A DNA stretch of 50,837 nucleotides from Bacillota bacterium (GTDB taxonomy: Bacteria > Bacillota > Dethiobacteria > DTU022): assembly GCA_029552125.1 (NCBI GenBank), contig JAKPEE010000100.1, positions 1 to 50,837 on the forward strand, in the 5' to 3' direction. The notes below the pieces were generated by a model. That model did no database searches and had not been told where the DNA came from. It saw nothing but the letters and a program-made list of their open reading frames with translations. The translations under genes were made by a program, and so were the position numbers. The first letter of the stretch is position 1, and every line of letters starts with the position of its first letter. Shown in pieces: positions 33,683 to 42,807 of this stretch.

Positions 33683-34252
33683 TTAGAAGTTAAATTTATA
33701 TTTCCCGAGAACGTGGCTCAAGGGGACGCAGCCGATATGGCGGCTGTCCCGGCTGTCGTTGCGGTTGTCGCCCATGACAAAGATACAATCTTCGGGCACC
33801 TTTACCGGCTCCAGGTCCTTATATTCGGCCGCTTCCCTTACGTAAGGTTCCTCCAGGGGCACTCCGTTTCTAAATACCGTGCATCCCCGGAACTCCAGAT
33901 AATCGCCCTCTTTGCCGATCACACGCTTGATCCAGTAGTGAGATTCTCCTTCCAACCCGAAAAAATAACGGGTAAACAGGTTAACGGTCAACATTTCCCG
34001 CAAGTCATCGCGAAAGGTGCGGGGGCGATTGACCCGGCTGTCAATGATGACAATATCGCCGTATTCAGGCTCGCCGCCAAAAGTATGGAGCAACTTGCTG
34101 ATCAGCACCTTGTCACCGTCGTGCAGGGTGTCTTCCATGGAACGGCCTTCCACATAGGTGGGCTGCAGCACAAACAGGCACAGGGCCAGGGCCAGGACAA
34201 GCGCCGCCAAAAAATGAGCTACCCAGCTTGCCAACTCTTCTATGATCTTCAT
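33683..34252 (-). CDS. lepB: Signal peptidase I
   Basis: The 189-residue membrane protease removes signal peptides from exported proteins. One N-terminal membrane segment is followed by the catalytic Ser38 in VEGRSMEDTL and the general base Lys109 in WIKRVIGKEGD. Box E, GDNRNDSRDSRHIG, is also present. Length and order fit the short Gram-positive (Sip-type) form. The ATG follows AAAGGGGTTTCGGG. Confidence 0.94.
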   Translation of the reverse strand: MKIIEELASWVAHFLAALVLALALCLFVLQPTYVEGRSMEDTLHDGDKVLISKLLHTFGGEPEYGDIVIIDSRVNRPRTFRDDLREMLTVNLFTRYFFGLEGESHYWIKRVIGKEGDYLEFRGCTVFRNGVPLEEPYVREAAEYKDLEPVKVPEDCIFVMGDNRNDSRDSRHIGCVPLSHVLGKYKFNF

Positions 34253-34552
34253 CCCGAAACCCCTTTGATCTGTCTTTCCCTAAATATTCGCGGACAAGGT
34301 TCAAAAACCCTGCCGCCTGAAGTTAGCTAATATCATGGGATTGACATCTTTGCCGGGTTTTTCACAGGCCAGGGATAAAGTTATCGAAATATGGCGGGAT
34401 AGCATTTATATCCTGGTGCCAAATTGATCATTATAAAAGTGATAGGGGCCGCTTTTAAAAGCAGCTCCTTTTCTGAATGATTCAATTTATCCGGCTGCCC
34501 CGCGGGAAGGGCGGTCTTGCCGCCTCTTCCGAGGCTGCGTCATGGCGTATGT
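34253..34552. other. Intergenic region with a weak terminator
   Basis: No gene is visible in these 300 bases. At 34445-34468 an imperfect inverted repeat around GCTTTTAAAAGC lies downstream of the secreted hydrolase on the minus strand and may terminate its transcription. Confidence 0.45.
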
Positions 34553-35473
34553 TTAGATTGGCTTCTTGTTTTTCAGGTAGCCCAAAACATAACCGCGTAC
34601 CTCTTCCCGGATATCCGGCATTAAGATCATGCCATGGGGGAACGGGGTGGGCAGCACATCAAAGCGGTTATGATTCTCTCCGAAAGCAGCGGCTGAATCC
34701 AGCAGAAAATCGCACAAAGCCTGCGCATCGCTGTCACTGATGTCGGGCAGCAGCGCCGCCTGCTCCGGCGGGAGGCCATAAAATTCCGGGTCAGTTTTAA
34801 GCATGGCAATTAAACCGGGCAGGGTTAGGTAAACCGACGGATCGGCGCTGATCAGCAGCACCTTTTTCTTTAAATCCCAGGTATCGCGGATATCATTGTC
34901 ATAGGCCAGATTCAGATACTGCAGAAAGGCATCGTATGAAAGCCCCGAATATGGATTATACTCCAGAAGTTCGACCAGGTTTCGCGTAAAATTGAATTGC
35001 TCCATGTCTGCAAAATTGTAATAAGCGCGGTCGATCAAAACTATATCGTTTACCAGTTTCGGATAGGTGCAGGCAAACATCATGGCCACATCGGCCCCGA
35101 AAGAATGCCCGACCAGGTTGATTTTTTTCAGCCCGTAATGATCGGCTACCGCCCTGATAGACCCGAGGAGAAAACCCCAGGATATGGCCCCGGCTTCAAC
35201 TTGCCCGGATTTACCGTGGTTTGGGTAATCGAGGGTAACCGTCATATACTTATTATCAGGGTGAAACAGGAATTCGGCATGAGTGTGGTCTCCGCCCAGG
35301 CCGGGTAAAAACAGAATGGCCTCGTTTGCTTTTTCCCGGTAATTATAGGCCATGGAATAAATCTCCACATTCCCATACTGCACGAAAAATTCCGCAGTTG
35401 TTTCCGCAGAAGCCACGGGAATAAATGCGGCCACCAGCACAACGAACAATAATGCCGCCACCAACTTCCTCAC
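34553..35473 (-). CDS. Secreted alpha/beta hydrolase
   Basis: The 306-residue protein has a clear cleavable signal peptide (RKLVAALLFVVLVAAFIPVASA in part: LVAALLFVVLVAAF, cut at SA-E). The alpha/beta hydrolase core has LFLPGLGGDHTHAE, the nucleophile elbow GHSFGADVA and DYPNHGKSG. The substrate is unknown; it may be a lipase or esterase acting outside the cell. I choose the GTG at 35473 behind GAGGTGATCAAA over a GTG at 35482 that overlaps this site. Confidence 0.82.
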   Translation of the reverse strand: MRKLVAALLFVVLVAAFIPVASAETTAEFFVQYGNVEIYSMAYNYREKANEAILFLPGLGGDHTHAEFLFHPDNKYMTVTLDYPNHGKSGQVEAGAISWGFLLGSIRAVADHYGLKKINLVGHSFGADVAMMFACTYPKLVNDIVLIDRAYYNFADMEQFNFTRNLVELLEYNPYSGLSYDAFLQYLNLAYDNDIRDTWDLKKKVLLISADPSVYLTLPGLIAMLKTDPEFYGLPPEQAALLPDISDSDAQALCDFLLDSAAAFGENHNRFDVLPTPFPHGMILMPDIREEVRGYVLGYLKNKKPI

Positions 35474-35598
35474 TTTGATCACCTCACTTCTTTAAGTCAT
35501 TGAAAAGTATTCGACAGGCACTGCCATTTTCCTTTTTTTACAGTAGAAAATAATGCCACAAGAGCAGAATTATCGTAAAAATTTTTAGCACCCAAAAA

Positions 35599-35625
35599 GC
35601 AGCCAGTCCCAGGGGAACCGGCTGC
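35599..35625 (-). terminator. Terminator of asnS
   Basis: On the minus strand GCAGCC and GGCTGC form a stem, with a 15-base loop and a following TTTTTGGG. It lies about 30 bases after the asnS stop codon. Confidence 0.7.
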
Positions 35626-35655
35626 GATCAACCGGCAAATAAGCAAAAAGAAACG

Positions 35656-37050
35656 TTAAAATTCGCAGGAGCCCACCGTCCGCGGAAACGGGATCACATC
35701 CCTGATGTTGCTAACTCCGGTAATGTACATGATCGCCCGCTCAAGGCCCAGGCCGAAGCCGGCATGCTTGACCCCGCCATATTTGCGCAGATCCAGGTAC
35801 CACCACAAATCCCGGAGGTTAATATTAAACTCGGCCATCCGTTTTTCCAGCACGTCCGCCCTTTCCTCACGCTGGCTGCCGCCGATGATCTCTCCAACCC
35901 CGGGAACCAGGAGATCCATCGCCGCTACTGTCTTTTCGTCCTCGTTGAGCCGCATGTAAAAAGCCTTAATCTCTTTAGGGTAATCAATAACAAAGACGGG
36001 CTTTTTAAACACTTTTTCGGTAAGGTAGCGTTCGTGCTCTGTCTGCAAATCTCTCCCCCAGGCCACGGGGTATTCGAACTTTTCCCGGGAACCTTCAAGA
36101 ATTTTAATGGCCTCGGTATAGGTAATCCGCTCAAATTCAGAAGCGACGATGTTTTGCAGCCTCTCCCTCAACCCCTTGTCCACAAAACTGTTGAAAAAGT
36201 CCATCTCTACCGCCGCGTTTTCCAGGATGTAGCGGATAAGATATTTGACCATCTCTTCGGCCAGGCGCATGTTGTCGTTTAAATCGGCAAAGGCAATCTC
36301 CGGCTCGATCATCCAGAATTCAGCGGCATGGCGGGCGGTATTGGAATTCTCCGCCCGGAAGGTGGGGCCGAAAGTATAGACATTGCGGAAAGCAAGGGCG
36401 AATACTTCCGCTTCAAGCTGGCCGCTCACCGTCAGGTTGGTTTTGCGGCCGAAGAAATCTTCGGAGAAGTCTATCTCTCCGTTTTCAGACCGCGGAGCGT
36501 TCCCGGGGTCCAGCGTGGTCACCCGGAACAGCTCTCCCGCGCCCTCGGCATCATTGGCCGTAATGATCGGTGAGTGCAGGTAGATAAAGCCCTTTTCTTG
36601 AAAGAACTTGTGCACGGCAAAAGAGAGCAGGGAACGGACCCGGAAAACCGCGGAGAATAGATTGGTTCGCGGCCTTAAATGGGCCACCTCTCTTAAAAAT
36701 TCCCGGGTATGCCGTTTCGGCTGAATGGGGTAATCAGCCGGAGATTCCCCTTCCAGGATAACTGCCGTGGCTTTAATCTCGAAAGGCTGTTTGGCTCCGG
36801 GGGTAAGCACCAGCTTTCCTTGAACAGTAATGGCGGATCCCACGCCAAGCCTGGCCACTTCGTCGAAGTTGGGCAAAAACTCTCTTTCATAAACTACCTG
36901 GATGGAGTTAAAATGAGTGCCGTCATTTAAGGCGATAAAACCAAAGGCTTTTTGATCGCGGTTGCTGCGAATCCAGCCGCTCACTTCCACCTGCCTGTCT
37001 GCATAACTGCCGCTGTCCCGGATGAGTTCCCTAACCAGTACTTTTTCCAT
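35656..37050 (-). CDS. asnS: Asparaginyl-tRNA synthetase
   Basis: The 464-residue class-IIb synthetase charges tRNA-Asn. An N-terminal OB-fold anticodon-binding domain ([24 protein letters not shown] in part: [19 protein letters not shown]) is followed by the catalytic core with motif 2, [21 protein letters not shown] (in part: [20 protein letters not shown]), and motif 3, [20 protein letters not shown] at motif 2 favours asparagine over aspartate. I start at the ATG at 37050, preceded by AAAGGGTGACCGCC; a GTG three codons earlier overlaps that site. It stands alone. Confidence 0.95.
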   Translation of the reverse strand: MEKVLVRELIRDSGSYADRQVEVSGWIRSNRDQKAFGFIALNDGTHFNSIQVVYEREFLPNFDEVARLGVGSAITVQGKLVLTPGAKQPFEIKATAVILEGESPADYPIQPKRHTREFLREVAHLRPRTNLFSAVFRVRSLLSFAVHKFFQEKGFIYLHSPIITANDAEGAGELFRVTTLDPGNAPRSENGEIDFSEDFFGRKTNLTVSGQLEAEVFALAFRNVYTFGPTFRAENSNTARHAAEFWMIEPEIAFADLNDNMRLAEEMVKYLIRYILENAAVEMDFFNSFVDKGLRERLQNIVASEFERITYTEAIKILEGSREKFEYPVAWGRDLQTEHERYLTEKVFKKPVFVIDYPKEIKAFYMRLNEDEKTVAAMDLLVPGVGEIIGGSQREERADVLEKRMAEFNINLRDLWWYLDLRKYGGVKHAGFGLGLERAIMYITGVSNIRDVIPFPRTVGSCEF

Positions 37051-37268
37051 GGCGGTCACCCTTTACCTTTTTGTGTCTAGTATACCCAATAGTAGAGAAA
37101 CTGGAAAGAGAACGCTTCCTTAGTATCCGGAACTTCCAGCCTGTGGTCCGATTAAGATTATACTTTCCTGGCCATTTCTTCATCCGCCGCTCCGGCTTCG
37201 ATGCGCCCAATTAATAATCTCGCCGTAAGGCTTCCCCGGTATCATCCAGTTACTCCCCTAAAAATATT

Positions 37269-37306
37269 CGGGAGAAGGAAGCATAAACTTGCGTTTCCTT
37301 CTCCCG
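37269..37306 (-). terminator. Terminator after the AtoE-like permease gene
   Basis: CGGGAGAAGGAA and TTCCTTCTCCCG form a perfect 12-bp stem with a 14-base loop. On the minus strand it is followed by AATATTTTTAGG. Confidence 0.7.
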
Positions 37307-37329
37307 GCTAGATGGTCGGTGGAATTGAT

Positions 37330-38646
37330 TTACACTAGAAGCAGCATCCCCAGGGAAATAATAATCCCGCTATAAAGCAGGGCCATGATACAGTAACCCA
37401 TGATGTCGCGTGCGTTTAACCCGGCGATACCGAGGGCAGGCAAGGCCCAGAACGGCTGGATCATATTGGTCCAGGCGTCGCCCCAGGCGATACCCATGGC
37501 TGTCTTGGCCACATCGGCGCCGAGAGCCTGGGCTGCAGGAAGCATGATCGGGCCCTGCACGGCCCACTGCCCGCCGCCGGAAGGCACGAAGAGGTTAATG
37601 ATCCCGCCGCTGATGAAAGAGAAGAAGGGCAGGGTGTAGGCGGTGGAAATGGCAACAAACCAGTTGGATATAACCGCGGCCAGACCCGATTCAGTCATCA
37701 TGCCCATAATGCCGGCATAGAAGGGAAATTGCAGGATGATGCCCCCCGAGCTCTTTACCGCTTCGTACAGGGCGCCGATATAGCGCCGCGGCGTGCCGTG
37801 CAAAATAATCCCGGCAAAGAGGAAAATAAAGTTAACGATATTCAGGTTTAATATTCCGCCGTTAATAAAGTAATAGACCAGGAAAGCTACTGCCCCAACA
37901 AACAAGATTATGGAAAAGATCCAACTGTTTTCTACTTTTTCCGCCGGGGTGACGGCAGTATACTTTTCCAGTTTCGGCTCCGACGCCTTTAAAATTTCTG
38001 GATCGATGACAAATGTTTCTTCTTTTTTGGGCATCATGAGCCAGGCCAGGATGGGTAGGGTCAGGATTAGTACGATGGCGATGGACAACGTCTGGACAGA
38101 AAAAATCGTTTCTCCAACCATGATTCCGCCCGTAATGGCCCACGACCAGTCCGTTTCCGTGGCCAACGCCAGAGGAATTGATCCGGACAGCCCGCCGTGC
38201 CAGACCAGGAACCCCATGTATGCGCTGGCAATAAGCAGGCGGTAATCGATCCCTTTTATCTCCTTGGCCATTTCCCGCCCCAGCAGGGCGCCCACCACCA
38301 GGCCAAAGCCCCAGTTGATCCAGCTGGCCACAGCGGCGATAAATGTTGTAATCATGATCGCTTTTGCCGGTGTCCCCGCCGCCCTGGCGATAGATTGCAA
38401 AAATCTCTTGATGATGGGACTGTTGGCCAGGGCATGGCCGGTCACCAAAACCAGCACCATCTGCATGGCAAATGTAAGCAATCCCCAGAAACCGTTGCCC
38501 CAATGGATAATCATATCCAGCGGTCCGCTATCGGTCAGAAGTATTCCGCCGATATAAACGATGAAAGTGAGGATAACGGCAAACAGAAACGGATCAGGCA
38601 GATACTTCTGGACCAGGTTGACAAAAAAACGGGTCATCAGTCGCAT
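37330..38646 (-). CDS. atoE: Short-chain fatty acid transporter (AtoE family)
   Basis: The 438-residue protein has about ten hydrophobic segments and the AtoE pattern: FVNLVQKYLPDPFLFAVILT at the N-terminus, WINWGFGLVVGALLGRE, and FVPSGGGQWAVQGP near residue 350. It probably carries acetate, butyrate or other short-chain acids across the membrane, which matches the acid-metabolising enzymes in this window. The ATG follows GGAGGTGTCGGATTT. It has its own terminator and appears monocistronic. Confidence 0.88.
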   Translation of the reverse strand: MRLMTRFFVNLVQKYLPDPFLFAVILTFIVYIGGILLTDSGPLDMIIHWGNGFWGLLTFAMQMVLVLVTGHALANSPIIKRFLQSIARAAGTPAKAIMITTFIAAVASWINWGFGLVVGALLGREMAKEIKGIDYRLLIASAYMGFLVWHGGLSGSIPLALATETDWSWAITGGIMVGETIFSVQTLSIAIVLILTLPILAWLMMPKKEETFVIDPEILKASEPKLEKYTAVTPAEKVENSWIFSIILFVGAVAFLVYYFINGGILNLNIVNFIFLFAGIILHGTPRRYIGALYEAVKSSGGIILQFPFYAGIMGMMTESGLAAVISNWFVAISTAYTLPFFSFISGGIINLFVPSGGGQWAVQGPIMLPAAQALGADVAKTAMGIAWGDAWTNMIQPFWALPALGIAGLNARDIMGYCIMALLYSGIIISLGMLLLV

Positions 38647-38729
38647 AAATCCGACACCTCCATGAAGATAATCCGGGCATTATACCCATACTAATGGAGG
38701 CGGTAGATTATGCCATCTATTTTTGGCGG

Positions 38730-39521
38730 CTATTTATATGCATTTATAAATGAGAGGGCTTTCGCAAAAAGTAATTCTTTATCATAATCCAGGGTGGCCA
38801 TGTGGTCCGAATTTTCCAGCCAGAACACTTCTTTGACGGCAGAGCCGAGGGCAGCCTGGAGCAGAGCGGCGTTTTTATAGTGCACCACCGAATCATGGCG
38901 GGAGGCGATGAGCAGGACCGGGACGGTGACATGGGGCAGATCCTGCCTGACCCGGGCCAGCAACTGCATCAACTGGTGCGCCGCCGGCAGGGAGGCGCGG
39001 GGGTAATTAACCTCGATCACGGCGGGATCCCGGGTGCTGCGGCCAGGGAGCGGTATTTCTTTAATCACGTGCTTAAGCGGGGGCAGCAGGATTTTCATCC
39101 AGAGCGGCAGGTCGTAAGGGGTGCAGATGGCGATGGCTCCGCGGATCTCCGCAGGGTGCAGGCGGGCCAGGCGCAGCGAAATAGCGCCGCCCATGGATAT
39201 ACCAGCCACAAAAACACGGCGGCAGCGGGTGTTCAGTTCCCTCAGTCCTTCTTCCGCCGAAGCGACCCAGTCCCCGTAGCTGCAGCGGTGCATCTCTTCA
39301 AGGCGGGTGCCGTGGCCATGCAATCTCACGCCGAGAGCAGTGATCCCCGCTCCAGCCAGGTATTGCCCCATCTGCCGGAGGCCCTGGGGCGAACCACCAA
39401 AACCGTGGATGAGCAGGCACCCTGTCTCTCCGGCCGGGTAGAAGAACGGTTCGGCGCCGGGCATGACCGGCGCTGGCGCGGCTTCACTGTGTGCTTGCGG
39501 ATTCATTTCCCCATTAAACAA
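38730..39521 (-). CDS. Carboxylesterase-like alpha/beta hydrolase
   Basis: The 263-residue protein is a cytoplasmic serine hydrolase similar to Est30 and monoacylglycerol lipase-like carboxylesterases. It has LLIHGFGGSPQGLR (oxyanion), GISMGGAISLRLA (nucleophile Ser), PVLLIASRHDSVV (Asp) and ENSDHMATLD (His). The natural substrate is unknown. A TTG at 39521 lies eight bases after GGAGGAGG and is my preferred start. A GTG at 39530 overlaps the ribosome site. Confidence 0.85.
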   Translation of the reverse strand: MFNGEMNPQAHSEAAPAPVMPGAEPFFYPAGETGCLLIHGFGGSPQGLRQMGQYLAGAGITALGVRLHGHGTRLEEMHRCSYGDWVASAEEGLRELNTRCRRVFVAGISMGGAISLRLARLHPAEIRGAIAICTPYDLPLWMKILLPPLKHVIKEIPLPGRSTRDPAVIEVNYPRASLPAAHQLMQLLARVRQDLPHVTVPVLLIASRHDSVVHYKNAALLQAALGSAVKEVFWLENSDHMATLDYDKELLFAKALSFINAYK

Positions 39522-39655
39522 CTTTGGCACCTCCTCCCCGGTCCCCTTCCGCCTTGAAGAGGGCTAAAAACCGGCAGCGGCTTGCTTGAAAGATTATCCT
39601 TATTTTATTACTTCGATTGAGGTTGAATTAACCCTTTTTTGTTTTTATAGCTGTA

Positions 39656-40822
39656 TTAGTAGTTATAGTCTGACGGGAGGCCCTGGGGGACGTAACGCAG
39701 GTGTTCTTTCAGTCCATCCTGTATTTCTTCGATCTGGTTTAAGTCGGCGCCGGTGAGGTAAGGATCCTCCTGTAGTTGGCGGCGGTACTCTTCCCCGGGG
39801 ATCAGCGGCAGGACGCGAAAGTGGCGGCGGCCGGCGTGGTAGAAGCGGTGAATCCAGGTCGGGATATAGGTAATCTCGGTTAGCTCCACCCTGCCCCGGG
39901 TTTTATCTTTGATCACTCTGACGAAAAGCATTATCCCCGTATCAGTGTACGGGTCGATCTGGTCGCCGGTGAAGTTGCCCAGGGCATAGGCCACCGGCCC
40001 CTCCCGCTGCTCCCCGCTGCGGTTAAACTTGATAAATTCCAGCGGCTGAATGACGTGGGGATGGTTGCCGATAATCATATCGGCGCCTTCTTCCAGGAGC
40101 CGGGCGGCCAGGTTTCTCTGCTCGCCGCCAGGCTGGCGCTGGTATTCCAGGCCCCAGTGCAGGCATACTATGACCAGGTCCGCCTCACCCCGGGTTCTGT
40201 GGATGTCGTTGATGATCAATTCGGGTTCGAGCATGTTTACCAGGTATTCCTTATTTTCGGGCCGGGGAATACCGTTGGTGCCGTAGGTATAAGCCAGGAA
40301 AGCGGCCTTGATTCCGTTTACCTCCACGATTAACGCTTGATCACGCTCTTGCCGGGAACGGTAGGTGCCAAATGATTTTAAACCGGCCTCTTCCAGGAAG
40401 GCAAGGGTTTTCAACACACCATATTCACCGCGGTCGAGACAATGGTTGTTGGCCGTGCTGACCAGGTCAAAACCGGCATTTTTCAAGGCGCCGGCCAGGC
40501 TTTCCGGCGTATTAAAAGTAGGATAGCCGCTGTAGACCTGCTCTGCACCGGCCAGGGTAGCTTCCAGGTTGACTACAGCCAGATCCGCCGCCTTAACCAG
40601 GGGCTTCACCTTTTCAAACCAGGGGTCAAAATTGTAGCAATCATCCTCCGCTGCATAAACTGAATCAAACTGGGTTTCATGCACCATCACATCGCCGGCA
40701 AACAACAGGGTGGCTGCGGCGTACGCGGGAGGCTCTTCATTTTCGACTAAGGGCTGCGGGCCGGGAGCAGCAATGAAGTAGCGGTAAAAAATTATCGCCA
40801 CAGCAGCGGTTGCAAGGGCCAA
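39656..40822 (-). CDS. CapA-family (PGA_cap) metallophosphatase-like protein, membrane-anchored
   Basis: The protein of at least 388 residues matches the CapA family, originally tied to poly-gamma-glutamate capsule export: LLFAGDVMVHETQ, AVVNLEATLAG, DLVSTANNHCLDRGEYG, CLHWGLEYQR and IIGNHPHVIQPLE give the metal-binding pattern. No other capsule genes are close. The start is uncertain. The annotated TTG at 40822 sits inside a hydrophobic segment, and the frame stays open upstream to code for RIKRYLSWPLLL, an ideal membrane-anchor start. No ATG, GTG or TTG lies at its head, so translation may begin at ATT or CTG behind GGGGAGGGG. Confidence 0.85.
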   Translation of the reverse strand: MALATAAVAIIFYRYFIAAPGPQPLVENEEPPAYAAATLLFAGDVMVHETQFDSVYAAEDDCYNFDPWFEKVKPLVKAADLAVVNLEATLAGAEQVYSGYPTFNTPESLAGALKNAGFDLVSTANNHCLDRGEYGVLKTLAFLEEAGLKSFGTYRSRQERDQALIVEVNGIKAAFLAYTYGTNGIPRPENKEYLVNMLEPELIINDIHRTRGEADLVIVCLHWGLEYQRQPGGEQRNLAARLLEEGADMIIGNHPHVIQPLEFIKFNRSGEQREGPVAYALGNFTGDQIDPYTDTGIMLFVRVIKDKTRGRVELTEITYIPTWIHRFYHAGRRHFRVLPLIPGEEYRRQLQEDPYLTGADLNQIEEIQDGLKEHLRYVPQGLPSDYNY

Positions 40823-41202
40823 TAACAGAGGCCAGCTCAGGTACCGCTTAATACGACTCCCCTCCCCATTACATATGTACTAAATAAATACGTTTGTAAG
40901 GATTTAATTATTAATCTGTTTGTGTAAAATTTTAGTAGGCGATTAGGGAGTCGAAAAGAGATGATATCTCCCGGCCGCATTGACCGCCGGGGCGGGTTGC
41001 ATAAAAATTATAGCTCGCTAGTGCAGACTGCCGGCAGCGATAATTAAGCTAAGTTATGGGTGGCACCCTCAGCGCCACCGTAGGCCAAAGGCGCCTCGCT
41101 GCCACGGCCGGCCTCATCTTCGCAGGGGACAGGCTGAAAAACAAAAAGGCACCCGCTGGCACAGGGTGCTCCGGATAAAAATGGTTAAAAAAGGCGGCCT
41201 AA
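40823..41202. other. Intergenic region upstream of the CapA-like gene
   Basis: The first 30 bases probably encode the true N-terminus of the CapA-like protein. The rest holds an AT-rich promoter-like stretch (40870-40940) and the terminator of the DUF3307 gene (41149-41169). I see no other gene. Confidence 0.45.
41149..41169 (-). terminator. Terminator of the SatD-DUF3307 operon
   Basis: On the minus strand GCACCC and GGGTGC form a stem followed by CTTTTTGTTTT. It lies about 35 bases after the DUF3307 stop codon. Confidence 0.75.
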
Positions 41203-41988
41203 CTAAAGGGGCGACGCGGCAGAGTTTAACAGCAGGCCGCCCAGCACGGCCAGAAATGTACTCAGCAGCGTGCCCACCAGGTAATATTCGGCGAAGTCGC
41301 GGTGCTCCAGGTCTTTATAGCGGGCGATGGACTTGGCCGTAAGGACAAAGGTGATGGCGGTAAAGGCGCCGGCCAGGGTCAGGGTTAAAATCAGCGCCCG
41401 CTCGAGCATGCCGATATAACGACCGGCCTGGCGGATGTCGCCTTGCGCGGCGGTGGGACCGGAAAGGCGCAGCGGCTCCAAATCCAGCACCTTGCGCACC
41501 AGGACCGCCCCGCCGAAAACAATGTACCCGTAGACCACCGCCACCAGCGGCAGCGGAGGCAGGGCGGCGGCGGGGAATATTTGCGCCAGCAGCGGTTCTC
41601 CGGCCGGGGCTTGCAAGGTTTCATAAAAAAGGGCCACCGGCGCACAAGGCTGCGGGGCGGCCCACTGCCAGGCGCAGAAAATCAGCAGCAGGTGCGCCGC
41701 CTGATCCAGAAGAAAAATGGCCGCATCAGCGGGATGCGCGGGCGGAAAGAATCGATTTTTTCCCCAGTCGATCAAAAGATGCACCGCCGGCAGCACCACC
41801 CAGAGAATAACCATGGTGAGCGATATGTAGCCATGGGTGAAAAGGGCCAGGCTCAGGACATGGGCTGCAAAATGCAGCAGGTAGCCCCGCGGCCGGCCTG
41901 CGCATTTGTCCGCGGCCATACGCGGGCCCTGCAGCAAGAAATCGGCTACCACATGGGCCAGGACCATCCATAACAGCGGCTCAATCAA
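41203..41988 (-). CDS. DUF3307 membrane protein
   Basis: The 261-residue protein has about six hydrophobic segments and starts with the DUF3307 signature LAHVVADFLLQ. Its function is unknown. The TTG at 41988 overlaps the SatD stop codon (TTGA) and follows AAAGGAG, so the two genes are translationally coupled. An alternative GTG at 41997 touches the ribosome site. This gene pair recurs in Firmicutes. Confidence 0.82.
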   Translation of the reverse strand: MIEPLLWMVLAHVVADFLLQGPRMAADKCAGRPRGYLLHFAAHVLSLALFTHGYISLTMVILWVVLPAVHLLIDWGKNRFFPPAHPADAAIFLLDQAAHLLLIFCAWQWAAPQPCAPVALFYETLQAPAGEPLLAQIFPAAALPPLPLVAVVYGYIVFGGAVLVRKVLDLEPLRLSGPTAAQGDIRQAGRYIGMLERALILTLTLAGAFTAITFVLTAKSIARYKDLEHRDFAEYYLVGTLLSTFLAVLGGLLLNSAASPL

Positions 41989-42653
41989 CCCAAACACTCC
42001 TTTGATATATGCCTTGAGATATAGGCCTTGAGAAAGCGCTCCGCTTCGGCCACCGCCTTCCAGCCGGCAGCCTGGCAGCGCTTGGCCGCGTTCTGCGGGC
42101 TGATACCCAGCTCCAGGGCCGCGGCTTCAAAGGTGCCGCGGCGCTCATAAGCATCGACAGCCTGCCACTGTTTAGCGCTCCAGCGGCTCTCGATGCTGTC
42201 GATCAGGCTGCAAAAAGCGTTTACCGTGGACCACAGCTCTTCATCTTCCCCGGCAAAACGGGTCGCCGGCTCACGCTTCTTTTTAATCTTCTCCAGGGCT
42301 TCCCGCGAGTAGTGAAAGGCGCTGCCGTCCATCTGCCAGGCATATTCTTTATCCAGCCCCCCGGTAATGGCGCCCCGGCCCACCCCCACGCGCAGCATCA
42401 GGCCGAGGCAGTGATAACGGAGATGGCGCAGCACCCGGGCAATATCGACAGAGCCGCACAAAGCCCCTTGAATCTCATCGCCCCGGTAGAGCGTAAAGGG
42501 TGCCGTTAGCTGATCCCGGTAACGGTCATTCAGCGCGGCCAGTCCTGCTTCGGCCCGGGCGGCGGCATTCTGCCGCCGGCGGGAATGAATGATATCCGCG
42601 GTGATCACATAGTGCTGCTGTTGCCGGTCCGTGATAAATTTCACCCCCTGCAC
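41985..42653 (-). CDS. SatD-family protein with C-terminal HTH
   Basis: The 222-residue protein opens with the SatD pattern YVITADIIHSRR and contains YRGDEIQGAL and LRVGVGRGAITGG. A short HTH-like segment, FEAAALELGISPQNAAKRCQ, lies near residue 180. SatD is named from the acid-tolerance operon of Streptococcus mutans; its biochemical function is not known to me. Its start is uncertain, since GTG codons at 42653 and 42644 are both possible. The DUF3307 gene overlaps its stop. Two interlocked palindromes lie at its start. Confidence 0.8.
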   Translation of the reverse strand: MQGVKFITDRQQQHYVITADIIHSRRRQNAAARAEAGLAALNDRYRDQLTAPFTLYRGDEIQGALCGSVDIARVLRHLRYHCLGLMLRVGVGRGAITGGLDKEYAWQMDGSAFHYSREALEKIKKKREPATRFAGEDEELWSTVNAFCSLIDSIESRWSAKQWQAVDAYERRGTFEAAALELGISPQNAAKRCQAAGWKAVAEAERFLKAYISRHISKECLG

Positions 42654-42654
42654 G

Positions 42655-42687
42655 GTGATTTTTAAAAATCACCCTTATAGGGGTGAT
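42655..42687. promoter_or_regulatory. Two interlocked palindromes upstream of the SatD gene (operator candidate)
   Basis: GTGATTTTTAAAAATCAC (42655-42672) is a perfect 18-bp palindrome. Its right half-site is shared with ATCACCC-TTATAG-GGGTGAT (42668-42687). The result is three alternating GTGAT/ATCAC half-sites, as expected for a repressor that binds cooperatively. Confidence 0.6.
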
Positions 42688-42807
42688 CTTATTCGACGCT
42701 GTGCCTGAATATTCCTGCTTTTCTCAACCGGTGATTGCCTTTTCTCGCAGAATATTGCTATAATAAACCAGAAAAAGCCCTAAAAGCACCGGAAAAGGGG
42801 GCTGCCC

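Noticed and set aside
33599-34330. A 243-codon plus-strand open frame
   Set aside because: It is antisense to signal peptidase I and starts inside the palindromic repeat.
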